Origin: Paramecium tetraurelia
Lineage: Eukaryota > Ciliophora > Oligohymenophorea > Peniculida > Parameciidae
DNA length: 64,000 nucleotides
Assembly (NCBI RefSeq): GCF_000165425.1
Contig: NW_001799049.1
Location: forward strand, 1 to 64,000
Reading direction: 5' to 3'
Below are positions 16,156 to 28,645 of this stretch, one piece after another (within the stretch, counting starts at the first letter, position 1; every line of letters starts with the position of its first letter). The translations under genes were made by a program, and so were the position numbers. The notes below the pieces were generated by a model, which was not told where the DNA came from, ran no database searches, and saw only the letters and a list, made by a program, of their open reading frames with translations.

Positions 16156-16306
16156 AACAAATTAATTTAAATTATTAAAAATAATGCAATTTATCGTTTC
16201 AAGGGAACGAATATTATTTGACAAACAATCATATATTTTTGTTTTCAATATTTAAATAAGTGGAAATACATATTAAATTAAAATTAAATTATTTAATTTT
16301 TTAATA

Positions 16307-17336
16307 ATGGAAAACAAAGAGTTAGAGTAAGAAATCAAAAAGAAAATAACAAACATCCCACTCAAAGATAGAGCAAAAGTTACAGCTCTCAGATACTATT
16401 TAAATAAATGCAAATAAGCTGATACAGACATGGAAACTACTTGTGATAATATCCAATCGAAATATGACAAATTGAGTATGCCCATCTATCAAAGAGTAAG
16501 ACTCACATATATTACTTTAATTAGGCTGATGAGATTATTTTGGGCACAGCCTAATTGAATGAATAAAACCTTGGTTTGGCAGCTAAATTACTATCAGAGG
16601 AAGATTTGCAACAATTCAATCAAGCTCCTAAAGAATCCAAAGCCATTCCTGATTATTGGTTGAAAGTGTTCAAGAATGCCGATTTGTAGGAATTGCCATT
16701 ATCTGAAAGAGATGCTGAAGCCTTCAAGTTCTTACAGAAAATTGAATTCACATTGGCTGAGAATGATTCAGACTTCTTCCTCAAATTCCACTTTGCAGAA
16801 AACCCTTTCTTCAAATAAACCGTTTTGGAGAAGAAGTTCTATTACGAAGACGATGAGTTGACTAAAGTAGAAGCAACTAAAGTTGAATGGCATGATGGAA
16901 AGAATTTAACTAAGAAATTAATTAAGAAGGTATTCTAGTTTACTGATAATTTTTTAGAAATAAAGAAATAAGAAGACTGGACAATTTAGAGTAATTTCTA
17001 AGGAAGTTGATGACGAGAGTTTCTTCTTGTTTTTCAGATCAATCGATATATCCAATAAGGAGAAGTATGACAAATTACCTGAAGATGAAGTATTCATTTT
17101 AATTTAAAGTGTAGTAAATCTCATTGTAAGGTCAATTGGATGTTGACTAGGATGTGGGCAGAGAGATAGTTGATGAATTGTTGCCATATTCTCTTGAATA
17201 CTTTTTGGGAATAAAGGAATTCAAGACTGAAGATGATGGAGGTGCTGAAGGAGAGGAGGATGATGAAGAAGATGATGAGGAAGTAGAAGTTCCAGCAAAA
17301 GGATAAAACAAGGGAAAGGACAAGAAGAAGAAATGA
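16307..17336 (+). CDS. nucleosome assembly protein (NAP/SET family)
   Basis: A 315-aa model with introns 16496-16524, 16930-16957 and 17090-17114. Sequence blocks match the NAP fold: an N-terminal dimerisation helix, IPDYWLKVFKN, DAEAFKFLQKIEF, FFLKFHFAENPFF, VEWHDGKNLTKKLIKK, and YSLEYFLGIK. The tail is strongly acidic (stretches of E and D from about residue 290) and ends in a lysine cluster. NAP/SET proteins chaperone H2A-H2B and linker histones in nucleus and cytoplasm. Length is typical. Whether it is the NAP1 or SET branch is not decidable here. The open frame on the opposite strand is the shadow of the acidic tail. Confidence 0.9.
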
Positions 17337-17437
17337 TTTATGTATATTAATTTTTTTAATTGTACATTTAATGATGTATTCAATAAATAATTAGTAATTT
17401 ACATTTTTGTGTTGCTTTTTAATAATAAATTAAATAA

Positions 17438-18351
17438 ATGAGCAGATCGGGAGATTTCCAAAACAAAGTTGAGACCATTATTGAAAATGTATTTGAAATT
17501 AATTAATCAACCACTTAGTATCTTTAGAAACATAAGATAATAAACATAAAAAATTCGAATAATCATGCTGATGTACCAATTTCTGAATTTGATCTGCTTG
17601 AGAAATAAATGACAAGAAGTAGTATCATAGATGACTTAATTCAAAAAATTTAGGTTTTAGTAGAAGCTAGTAATTATAATGCTAAGATTGAAGTATTTTC
17701 ATTAATAAATCTACATGTAGATGGACTAAAAGTTTATTAGATTTGAATAAGAAATTACCAATTTAAGATCCATAATTATGATGCAATAGGATTACAATTC
17801 TCCTCCTTAATTGTTGATGACTCGCTCTGAAAATAATTCGTTTATTGAAATGAGTGATTCGTTTCTGAATGATGAAAATGCTAGTAATTTTAAGAAAAAA
17901 GTCAAAGAAATTCAGGAATAATTCTCAAAGAAAACATAACAACTCGATAATATGCTTGCTTTAGTTATTGATTAATAGTAAAAGTGTTTATAAATGTTAG
18001 ATTGCAATTAAAACAACAAATTACTCAAAATCCTTCCACAAATCAATCAAATGATTAGTAGGTAGATCTCCATCTTCAAACTGATAAGATATTAGATTTA
18101 ATCCAACCAAGTAAGAAACTCAGAGTATATTAGAAATTCAATTTTTGAATAAGGAGCATTTTGAGGAAAAATATTAGTAATTTAAAAAAGCAATGGAAGA
18201 AATGAAGTAGGGGGCCAAAGAAAAGCAGTCACTATTAATGACCATTGTTGATGAGTGCAAGAGGGATTGTGAAAAAATAGAAAAAAAATTGAATGAACAC
18301 ATTACTTAAGTGAATGCAGATAAGAAAAAATCTTGGATTCCTTTTAAATGA
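17438..18351 (+). CDS. coiled-coil protein, unknown
   Basis: A 283-aa model with introns of 28 nt (after KIE) and 34 nt (after MISR). Long heptad-like stretches: VKEIQEQFSKKTQQLDNML, SILEIQFLNKEHFEEKYQQF and KRDCEKIEKKLNEHITQV. It is rich in K, E, Q, N. No membrane anchor, signal peptide or known domain was recognised. It follows the NAP gene in the same direction 101 bases downstream. Function unknown; a cytoskeletal or scaffold role is a guess from the coil alone. Confidence 0.75.
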
Positions 18352-18622
18352 TTTATGTTATGTATAAAGTACCACATTTGCTAGATGATTTAAATTCTCA
18401 ACTTATCTTGAACTAAATGAGCATTTTACTCACATCTTCATAATAATTTAATTAATATGTTTTCTTTGTAAATCATAATTTTTATCACAAAGTATATTCA
18501 TTAAACATAAATTATATTCGTATCTATAAACTAAGTTAAATAAGGATAATATAAATTGTTTTTTAATAGAATTTGAAAATAATTTGATCAATAATTAATT
18601 ATGCATCAATGATATTTATTAT

Positions 18623-20144
18623 ATGGATAATTAAGAAGAGGTCATCCTCAAATGTTATAAGGATTCCGAAGAAAGAACATTTAAATTAATTAAATATATA
18701 GGAGCTGGAAGTGAAGGATTTGTGTCACTTTATAAACCAATAAATTGGTGCTTTGAGGTTGATGAAGTCGCCATCAAATCGTAGTCGACAAATATAAAAA
18801 GTTCTGCCATAGATTTTTACAAGAAACTAATGGAACAACAACTTAAAATAGAAAAAAGTTCGGATGAAAAATCACATATTATCAAAATTTATGAACTATG
18901 TCAAAATACAAATGAAAAAGGTGAATTAAGTGAATTTTTAGTAATAATGGAAAAAGGAGGAGATGACTTATATAAATATTAAAAACATAATAAACAATTA
19001 ACCTTTTAATAGAAAGTGTAAATATGCCTATAAGTAAAGTTTTCAGATTATCTTTTAGTTAGCTTAAGGCCTTAAATAATTGCATCAGCTTGACTATATT
19101 CACAGAGATATAAAACCTGAGAATTTTGTTCTAGCGAAAGATGGATTTAAGTTAATTGATTTTGGGTTGACAAAATCTATCAATCAAGAATATATGTCGA
19201 TGAATGTTGGATCAAGATTATTCTAGGCTCCAGAAGTCTTAGTTGGAGACGGTAATTATACTTCTTCAATTGATATCTGGTCATTGGGTTGTACATTCTA
19301 TGAAGTTTTTTCTGATGATATATTAATAAAAGGTACATTTTTTATTTCAAACTTAGCTTAAAATTATATGGACGCGTTTCTAATAATTCGTAATCACACT
19401 GAAAATTAGAAATACCTTTATGGTAAAATTGAAGCATTACAAATTTAATAAGAATGGAAAGATTTAATTAAAGATATGTTACATCCTGAACCAAATAAGA
19501 GAATTACTTCTGAGAACCTTGTCCTAAAAATTCAATCCTTATTAAATAAATAAAACAATCAATTCTAACCGACAGTATAGAACATGGATCGTTTCTGCAC
19601 TCCTCAAAATGGCATGGTCAATCCTCAAACAAATAATTGCATCCCATAAAAGAAAGTGTTTCAGACAATAAATGCATAGACTACTACGCAAAATGAAATA
19701 CCTCAATTTAATCGCATTTAAACTCCTAATCAAAATATAATAAACAATCTTAATGGAAATTAATTTCATATATAACCTAATTTTATTAGTCCTAGTGGTT
19801 CTAATGTTCCAAAAGTACTACAAACTTGTAATCCTTAAATTACAACTCCAACAAATAATAACAATTACATCTAGAAATTTGATTAAAATGCATTTGCCAA
19901 TAATAAATAAAATGAAATGTATGAAATTTTGAATTAGAGAATTCAGAAACTTGAGAGTGAACTATAAAATGTGAAGTAAGAAATGGTAGATTTAAAAAAA
20001 GAAGTAACAGTATTGAAGGATGAAAAAGGGTAACTATTAGATCAGAATACTAAGATGAAAGCTTAATTAAATAAATATGTAAAACAGCAATAAACTTCTC
20101 TTATAGAATTTTAACCATTCTTAATTTAAACTCAATAACCATGA
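18623..20144 (+). CDS. protein kinase with coiled-coil tail
   Basis: A 498-aa intact model with one 25-nt intron (19034-19058) after QICLQ. Kinase marks: GAGSEGFVS loop, VAIK lysine, HRDIKPEN catalytic loop, LIDFG, LFQAPE and [12 protein letters not shown]. The tail is Asn/Gln/Pro-rich and then a coiled coil ([19 protein letters not shown]). All catalytic residues are present. The Phe-Gln before APE and the intron position are shared with the other kinases here, so it belongs to the local family. After the TGA the same frame stays open for another 39 codons (see findings). Confidence 0.9.
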
Positions 20145-20285
20145 AAAAATCAATATGAATTTATTAATAAAAATTTTATTAAGAATTTATTTTCTCGTAC
20201 ATATGGATTTTAGCTTAGGAGTTTTCTAAAATTCAATCCAGAAATCTATGAATATATTTTTAAATGATTGTAAATATTTAATTAA

Positions 20286-21180
20286 TTAATAATAGAGAAG
20301 AAAATTCTAATTACATCAATACATTGATCGGGAAAGGGAACTCTCCATTTTTATAAAGGTTTATTAAAGATCATTCACGAATAATACTCCGATAAAACTG
20401 ATGACTGATATTTTATATTTAATCGAATGTTTTGAAGGAAATGACCCAGAATGATATGGAATTTATTTGACAGGTTAAGAATATTTAATATAGTTTATAA
20501 GGAGCTAACTTAAAAACCACTAAGTGGGTTGAAGGCAGTAAAAATTGGATTAACCATACATTTGGTTTAATATGAGTTTTAAATAGGAAAAATAGTAGCT
20601 GAGTAAATGATCTCAAGCGATAATAAACTGTAAGTAATTTAGACTCAGAGTTATGGACAATTTGTACAGAATTATTTGATGTAACTATTCAAGTTGGCTT
20701 AGAATGTAAAATTATTTTACTCTTGTAAAATTGGATAATACCCAACCTTTGATTAGTAATTCATTTACACTTATGAGACCGAGTCTACTCGAGAGAATCA
20801 AATAAACTAGTTTAGAATCTTCAAGAAGTAACTAAACTTTAAAGATACAAATCTACAATATCGAGAATATCAATAGTAGAAGCTGGAAAATAATTTATCC
20901 AACAAGATTGGTTACATAACAATAGACTAGAAAATTCTCTATTTATTTAAATTACAAAATTTATTGAATCAATGCATCCAGGTTTTGAATTTGTGTATAG
21001 GTGTATGTTAAATAGAAAAATAAGACATCAAAGTATTTCTATACTAATATTAATGAATCTTAGGTGTGCAGAACTGCTTGATTCATTTTAATTCTTGCCA
21101 TTTTAAAAACAATAATCATTATAATAGGTATATTGGGCTTACCACTAATTCTACAAAGAATAACAAGTGGATATAAAATA
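20286..21180 (+). pseudogene. decayed coding region, unknown
   Basis: Coding-like protein stretches alternate between frames: DRERELSIFIKVYQRSF with ILYLIECFEGNDPE, then a TGA-free run of about 200 codons (20455-21054) containing LTQKPLSGLKAVKIGL and LNFKDTNLQYREYQQQ, then LRCAELLDSFQFLPF. No start codon plus intron set joins them. The first part resembles the N-lobe of Paramecium kinases only loosely. I read it as a decayed gene, possibly a kinase relic next to an intact kinase; an unresolved intact gene is possible. Confidence 0.35.
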
Positions 21181-21538
21181 ATAAAAAGTGCTTTGACAGT
21201 TAAAACATTGTCAAGTAGCCATTATGGTTTGAAGAGAATATCCAAATTAATAGAGAAGTATAAAATAGTATAATTGATAGCAAGATTACTACTATTGCAA
21301 ATTCAATATCTTTATTCTGGAAGAATCTTGAATTAATGGATATAGCCCTTTTTTGGTGGGTCATAAGAAACTGCAGGAATCTATCTCTTAATATACTGAG
21401 ATGAAGGATCAAAGTTAATAATAGAATAACTAAAAAAACAATAATAGCAAGCGAGGTATCCCATATTTTCAGATTAGTAGATGCAATTGTCTCCAAAGAT
21501 GTAACAATAACAGATAATAAAATGATTAAAATACTCAA
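21118..21538 (-). CDS. possible small multi-pass membrane protein
   Basis: Starts MSILIILLSVIVTSLE and continues about 140 aa with three to four hydrophobic segments (IIVFLVILLLTLILHL, IVVILLSIILFYTSLLIWIF, HFLLFYIHLLFFVELVV). Almost no Gln codons. It lies opposite a + strand frame that also looks coding-like, so one of the two is a shadow; A+T-rich antisense often looks hydrophobic. Low confidence, no family recognised. Confidence 0.3.
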
Positions 21539-21581
21539 TAAATAAATTAATTATGACAACAATCAGACATAATACAATTAT

Positions 21582-24090
21582 TCATATCTAATGTTAAATG
21601 AAATAAGAGGCGAGCAATCCTTGACCAAGTTTCATTTCACTAAAGTTTCGTTCTTCGTTGGTGTCTTGTAATTGTTCCATTGTATTTTTGGGTTCAAACA
21701 AGGACATGGTATCTTCAAGAGACCAAACTTTGATGAATTCCACATTGTTATTAAATTGTTCTTCTAATTCCTAGGGTATGTTTCTGACTGCGTTCCTCAT
21801 TTGAATTTGATTATTCCTTTTCTCAATTTTGATCATATTATCAACCTCTATATTGTAAATCTCTTTTAGATACATAGCCCATTGATTATTCTCCAATTTG
21901 GATTTGATTTCTTTGATTTAATTGAAGTTCGAATTGGATTTGTAAGAAGACATAACCTATTAACTATACACACTGGTTAATTGAGTTATCTAGCTAACTC
22001 TAGTGCTTGAAGTGTATGTTGATAGCATTCTCATTTTATTGTAATCTACTTCAAGTATACTCTATTACTTGGCAGATTGATATTGATAATATGAAACTTA
22101 CTTAATGACTGATTGATGTGGATGACTGAGGTTTTATGTTTATATATTTTGAGATACGGTTTATTAGTTTTAAGCATTTTATTCTCTTAAAATTTCACAA
22201 ATGTGATTTTCTAAAAATTAATCATCTCTTTCCATTTTAAATGCATTTTCATCTGGTTCATTTAATTGTAATGATTGAACATTTCGTCCTATGATTTTGG
22301 ATTCAAGAATGTTATCCTCAAAATTATGATTAGTTTAGTCTGCAATGTCTTAGCAAGAGAGTACATGTTATCGGAGATTGATTTTCACTTTATCATACAG
22401 ATACTCAATTCCTTTGGGTAACAAACACACTTGTACAGTCCATTGATTCAGGATTTCTTGCATGTATTTGGAATCGGCTTTGCAATATGATATATGATAT
22501 GAATACCTATGATGTAATCTTTGAACACTTAATAGTCATTGGATAACTGTTCAGATGCCTTTTAATAGAATTCATTGGCTTATGAGATTGCAATGTTCAG
22601 TATATTTCCATAAAGAGATCCCACTTTAACATTTGAATGGCCAATCCAATTGATACTTTATTCATGCAATGATAAATCCAGAATATTGGATGTGAATTTA
22701 TTTAATAAGTAATTTACAGCACTTGAACAGTATTTAAAATAATCGTCATCGTTGAATTTTTAACCAATGACTTACTGTTCATTTGTGAAATGATCTTTCA
22801 TAAAGAAACCTAATAGGATCATTCTTTTTTATTTCAAGAGGGTTTCATATGAAAGAAACAATTCATTCTCAATGGGATCCACTTAGGAACTTCTAGTACC
22901 TTTAATAACAATCTAAGACCACAATCTTGCAAGAGCACTAGTAAATGTGACTTTAGGGAAAGAAGTAGTAAAATATACCTCAAATAGCAAGTCGATTTTA
23001 TTGAATATTTTCTTCAAGGCTCTATTCAAGGCCCACATCATGCCAATATAAGATTCCCATAAAATAGTGTACATATTGAGAAACATGGCTGGATTTTTTT
23101 CCATTTTAGTAATCATCAAAACATTTCTACTAAATAGACACCTCTGATAAATGAAGTTGAATATTTAGAGCAGGAATCTCAATAATAGGGGTATATTTTC
23201 AGAATCTAATATGGTGGGATCCTTAAGGAAGTTATCGATTACAACCCATCTCAATTCAAATAATAGTTAGGTGTGTTTCATGTTGGTGACATCAAATTTA
23301 TGCAAACAGTCCTAATAAATTTTTTCTGTTAATTCATCAAGTGAGGGAACTTTCTCAACAATTGTATAATCATTGGTTCTTTAGGCCAACTCCAATTGGA
23401 ACCAGCTGGTTGTGCATTGTTTGAGAATATCATCTGTCAATAGAGGGATGGGCATAACTGGATTATGACAGATTTCCAAGATCCTATCAACCAGTGGATA
23501 ATTGACTTTGAAGGTCTTTTAGATCTCATTTTCTGTGATTCTCATTTATTGTCTAATTGATAATCATTAAGTGGTACATGCTTCTCTGGAAACTTAGGTA
23601 TATCCTGATCCAGGATTCGTCTTAGTTGGTTTCGATACATAACAATTAAGAGTGGTATACGGAAAGAAATCTCTAATGTAATCCATATTCTACAAAACAT
23701 CGGAGCTGGAGCTTTCGTAAATAGAATTAAGTGAGATAGTTTGAGTAGATGCTGCTGCTCATTTCTACCATGAATTTTAGTTTTTTGTTCACTAGTTTAA
23801 GTTATAAGCATTCTCGAATTGTCAAGAAATTTAAGAAATACTGTAGAATTTTAATGGGGTAATTAGGCATCTCTTCCTCACTCATCTTTCTAAAATATCT
23901 GCATTTCATAATACGTCAGGATATCTTGACTTTATAATTTCATGCTTTCAGATAGGCTTTTTCCTAGCTTTGAACTCTCTTTTGATTCTTTTGATGCCAA
24001 TTGACTCATACACAATCCCATCAGATAATCTCGTTTTCTGAGTTTCTTCTTTTCCTATTACGCCTATTGTTGACTCTAGTTTGCTCCCAT
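21582..24090 (-). CDS. F-box-like large protein
   Basis: An 809-aa model with introns 23890-23914, 23553-23577 and 22478-22506. It starts MGANQSQQQAQQ; after a charged head comes an F-box-like segment, PIKILQYFLNFLTIRECL with QLKLVNKKLKF, at about residues 65-95. The long remainder (LLRFLLQIFNFIYQRCL, YTILWESYIGMMWALNRAL, SSYKSNSNF, QWAMYLKEIYNIEVDNM) is helical and not recognised. F-box proteins recruit substrates to SCF ubiquitin ligases; that role is inferred. Around 23580-23750 an alternative frame (FFPYTTLNCYVSKPT) also looks coding, so that exon is less certain. MGAN could permit N-myristoylation. Confidence 0.6.
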
Positions 24091-24247
24091 TTAATTTAAT
24101 TGATTGTATTATATAACTATCTATTTAAATACTCTTTAACTCTAAAATCCATATGGAAAACCTTTAACAAAACAACATTATTATCTCCCCAACAATCAAT
24201 CCTTATTTACTAACAAAAGACTATATATTTAATTTTATAATCATTAA

Positions 24248-26158
24248 ATGGATCAAGCCGATATGATAAATGATGAAGAGTAATCGCCACTTCACATTAA
24301 ACGAGAACTGGATATCGATATACCTTACAGAGTGGCATTTCCGATATGTTACAATCAATAATAGAAGGACACTCCAAAAACAGCCATGAGAACAATTGAA
24401 CATTTGGAAATCGATGAAGTGCAAATACAAACAGAAACCACTCCTAAAACTCAAATTGACATTTCCTCTCCTCGAGTTCTCTTCTTGACTCATTCACAAA
24501 TTATGGGCTTGAATCAAGAAGAAGATGAAGTGCCTTTTAACAGATCTGCCTTAAACAATCCACTCTCTGAAATTCCTGAGGAACTCACACCCAGTAATTT
24601 ACCTAATGTATTTGATTTGAGTCTATTCAAGCAATCTAAGGTATCCAATCAAGATGTCATCATTGATAATATGAGTATAGTTAATAGTTAGTAGTTGAAA
24701 TTTAGTAAGAAATCTTCAGAAACTTAAGTGATATCAAATATCAACATGGAGGGCAGCAAATTGAAAGAAGAAGTATGTTCATCATCTCATAACAATAGTT
24801 AAAAGAACAAATAAGTATTCTGGAATGTAAAATCCAAGAATTAGAAAAAGAAAATTTCATTCTTAAAAAGAGATCGAATCAAGAGAAAGTCAGATATATT
24901 GAGTTGTAAATGGAAACTGAATATAGGATAGCATCTTTGAATGAACAATTTCAAGATTAGGAGATTAATTATAAAAAATAGATTGCCATCCTCAAAAATG
25001 ATCTCAATACTGCCAAATTATAAATCAATATAATCAAATAATAGATTCCCCATCACGACACTCAAGGGTTATAATTGTCTTAATCCTAAATTCAATTCCC
25101 ATACCATCCATCTTAATAATAACCCTACTAGTATTATAATAAGCAATCCACCTTATCCTAGTCATTTACTGAATAACTAAGCAAACACTCAAAAGATCAA
25201 TGTCTTACTTAAATATAATATGATGTAGTCAACTCTAAATTGATCAAAATTATCAAGAAGATCGATTCACAGATTGAAATTAGCAAAATGGATTTATTTG
25301 ATCTCCTTTAAATACTCGAAGAAAAAGTCAAATAGATGATGAACATTGAAGAAGAGGAGAAAATGGACGAACATCGAACCTTGCTGTCCACATTGAAAAC
25401 AGAATTGGGACAAATCAAACAAATTAGAGGTTAATTATCCAGAATATTCTACGATCATAATCAATTTATCCATAAGAAAAATAGTGATAATCAAAACGAT
25501 TAAAGGATTAATGACTTGAATCTCTAAATCTTAGGATTTAAGTAAGAGAAATTAGAGTTAATTGAAATGACCTAAAAACAATAGATTGAAATCAATTAGC
25601 AGAATCAACTAATTGTTGAATTGTAACAGAAATTAAGTAAGATGTTTCTACATACATAAAATTAGATAATTCATCATAGACAGACACCCAAAGAATCCAG
25701 TCTTAATTTATTCGCTCCCTCCAAACTAACTCTGTGGCTGACATCAAGAATATCAAGGAATAAGTTAAACAACGATAGGAGAGTATCAAGTAATAATACT
25801 AAATAAACAATCATTAGAAAAAACTTTAAATCCCAAAACTCCCCTTAGAGCAGATCTGAGAATGCCTCCCCGTAATTGAAATTCCTCAATTCTCCAAAGT
25901 ACATATATAGTTGACATTAGAAATTCGAAACACTCCTCCACCTATTAAAAACAGCAATAGAATGATAAAAAATACCAATTCTATAATCGAACCTCGGACT
26001 TCAGTGTTGACAATAATAATTCAACTCATTAAGCAACTACCCAGAATATTAACAATAGTATGCATTCAAGTGGTGAGATCATTTAGAAACTTGTTGATCA
26101 ATTCAGAGGAAATTCGATATTAGCATAAAAAATCTCAGGCTATTCAAAAAAGAATTGA
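24248..26158 (+). CDS. coiled-coil protein, unknown
   Basis: A 601-aa model with introns 24773-24798, 25637-25665, 25790-25817 and 25899-25920. An acidic, proline-containing head (PYRVAFPICYNQ, EELTPSNLPNVFD) precedes long coils (LKEQISILECKIQELEKEN, QTNSVADIKNIKEQVKQRQ) separated by a Gln/Pro/Tyr-rich linker. The tail is Ser/Asn-rich. No catalytic motif, signal or membrane segment. The intron set is supported because each one keeps the coil in frame and the spliced length is a multiple of three. Likely structural; function not inferred. Confidence 0.75.
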
Positions 26159-26257
26159 AACATATATCGAAATTTTTGTTTACTAATTTGTAGATTGCCT
26201 TTATTCATCAATAGAATTATTATTATAAAATCATTTTGATATTAAAATCAATAATAA

Positions 26258-28645
26258 ATGAAAAGACCAATCTAGATATTGCCAATTAATATCCCTGGTA
26301 GAGACGCTCCCATTGTATTGGAAATAGGTGAAACTGATTTATTCCATTTCCAAGCCAAAAAAATAGTTGCTGGTTATTTAATTCATATATCAATTAGGGT
26401 AGCTAAAAAATTATAGTCAAGATGAATTCGTATTTTATTCGAGAAGTAAGAATTTAGTAGTCCATGAAGACGATAGAGTATCAAAGTAAAATTTGTGTGT
26501 TGATCAATTAGACTCTTCTTAAGTAAAGAATAAAATGAAATCGAATTGTATTTGACATCCAATTTAATCAAGAAGGCTGTGTTGGGAGAATAAGGCAATT
26601 AATAAATAGGGGGACAGTTTTAGAATAACTACGAAAGTGAAATATAGGAATTGAAAAAGGAAATTAAAAACTTATAAGCCAAACTTCAAGAATACAAATC
26701 TGCCAATAAAATGTCAATCTATAATAACGAAGAGAAAGAACTACGAGATTAATTAGGATAAATGAAAAAGGAGTTTGACGACAGATTAAAAGTCGAGGAA
26801 GAATACAGAGCTAATATAATTAAAAAGTATAATGAGAGTTAGAATGCCTAGACCGAATAAAAGAAAGAACTTTTGTAAAAAGAAAAACATATTGAAGAAT
26901 TAAAATATCAATAAAGGCTAATGGAGGCTGAGAAGAAATTCTTGGAAGAGCAAAATAAAAAGGAAATTTTATTAAGTATCCAATCACAAGGTGGCAATAA
27001 TTTGAATAATTAATTGGCTGAAATTAGGTTTGAATTTGAAAAAGTAAAGGCACTATACTAAGAAGAGTAGTTTGAAAGAACCAAAGATAAAGAAATTATT
27101 TCTTAATAGTAAAAGAAATTACAAAAGCTTGAAACCAAATTATAAAAAGAGATTGAGGAATTACAATAAGGAAGATTTTTATCCTAATCTGAAATATCAA
27201 AGTTGAAATAGGAATTAACAAGTGTTAATGAAAAATGTTATAATTATAAATGCGAAATTTAAAAATAAAAAGTAGAAATTGATAGATTCGTTTAAACCTT
27301 AGAGTTAGGTAAATAAAAAATTGGTTAATTGGAGAAAGAGTTGAATATCTCTAATGCAGAAATCAATAACCTAAAGAGAAGTGAGGAGGAGAAAATTAAT
27401 GAAATTAGAAGGAAAGAAGTACTTGTAAATGAAATTAAAAATTCAAAAGATGTATAATAAACTATAAGGGTTAACTTGGAATAAGAAAAATCAGATTTAC
27501 AAAAATAATTACAAACAAAAACAGATAGGTGCAGATAGTTAGAATAGGAAAATGCGCTAAAATCAGCTGATATTAAACATTTAGAAAGTAGATTATAAGA
27601 AGAAATTAATGCAAAAAATGATAACATTTAGAAAGCAAAAATATAAAAAGAGGATTTAGTTAATCGCTTGTAAAAAGAATAGGATAATTTAAAAGCTGAA
27701 AAGGAAGCTAAGAATAAATTAGTTGAGAGAATCAAAGAAAATGCATTATTAAAAGCAAAAGATGAAAAAATTATTTCCCCTACCGAGGCTCTTTTAAGAA
27801 ATATACCAAATCCACTATAATTTTTAAAGATCGAAAATATAATGACAAAAGATTTAGTTGCCGTAGTTGAAATAATTAAAGTGGATAAAAAAAAAGCAAT
27901 AGAGAGTTTAACTAAGTAAAATCCTAAAATATCTTAATTTATAACAAGAGAACGTGTTGGAAATTGGGAATTCAAATAAAGCATAGCAATTGTAATAATT
28001 ATATTAATTATCTTAGAATGGGGATGGTACTAAAAGAAAAGGATTTCTGATGTAAATTACTGGAAGTGAAGAAAATCGTTATAATGATAAGGTTTTCTTA
28101 ATTAAAGAATTGATTGGGTTTGAGAAAATAGTTTCAAGTGACAAAGCTCTTTATGTTGCTCAAAATACCTTAATAGCTAAAGTATTAGCCGAGCACTTTT
28201 AAGATAGAATTCATGGTGTTTCTAAAATATTCCCCTAGAGATTTTCTTACAACGAACTCTTTTTATTAAATATAGAAGACAGTATGAAAAAAAATTATTT
28301 CATTTAGAATATTATATTGCTGAATAAGTGCAAGAAGGAAGGTTTATCAAATTCAATGGAAAAGGCGAATCTCACCTTTCAGACAAGGAATAATATCTAA
28401 AAAGTTATTTTTATGCTTTTTCAATTTTCACTTATTTTGTGACTCAAAAAATGCTGATGGTGACAAACATCCAAGGATTCTAAATAGGTTCAGAATATAT
28501 ATTGTGTGACCCAATCGTTTCCTCGCCTGAGGGTCTAATGGGAGATGAAGATTTAGCTGAATAACATATCTTAGAATTTGAATAAAACTACTAGAGTAAC
28601 CCAAAAAAGTATGGGAAAGAGTTTTTATAAATTTTAGGATATTGA
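26258..28645 (+). CDS. coiled-coil alpha-kinase (MHCK/eEF2K family)
   Basis: A 761-aa model with introns 26373-26397, 26486-26511, 27992-28016 and 28282-28307. Residues about 110-560 form a long coiled coil. From about 575 the alpha-kinase fold follows: KRKGFLMQITGS, ALYVAQNTLIAKVLAEHF, YYIAEQVQEGRFIKFNGKG, FSIFTYFVTQKMLMVTNIQGF, and YILCDPIVSS. These are the family blocks (E-G-x-F-I-K-x-N, F-S/T-x-F-T-Y, L-V-x-D-L-Q-G). The usual zinc-binding Cys/His tail is absent; the end is GDEDLAEQHILEF. In Dictyostelium, coiled-coil alpha-kinases phosphorylate myosin tails; the target here is unknown. Confidence 0.85.

Noticed and set aside
17147-17383. Serine-rich minus-strand frame
   Set aside because: Shadow of the acidic tail (GAA/GAT codons) of the NAP-type gene.
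25911-26123. 70-codon + strand frame
   Set aside because: Alternative frame of the last exon of the coiled-coil gene; the spliced frame (HSSTYQKQQQN) joins properly to the upstream coil.
27325-27627. Hydrophobic Ser/Phe/Leu-rich minus-strand frame
   Set aside because: Antisense of the coiled-coil part of the alpha-kinase; Lys/Glu/Gln codons reversed give such composition.
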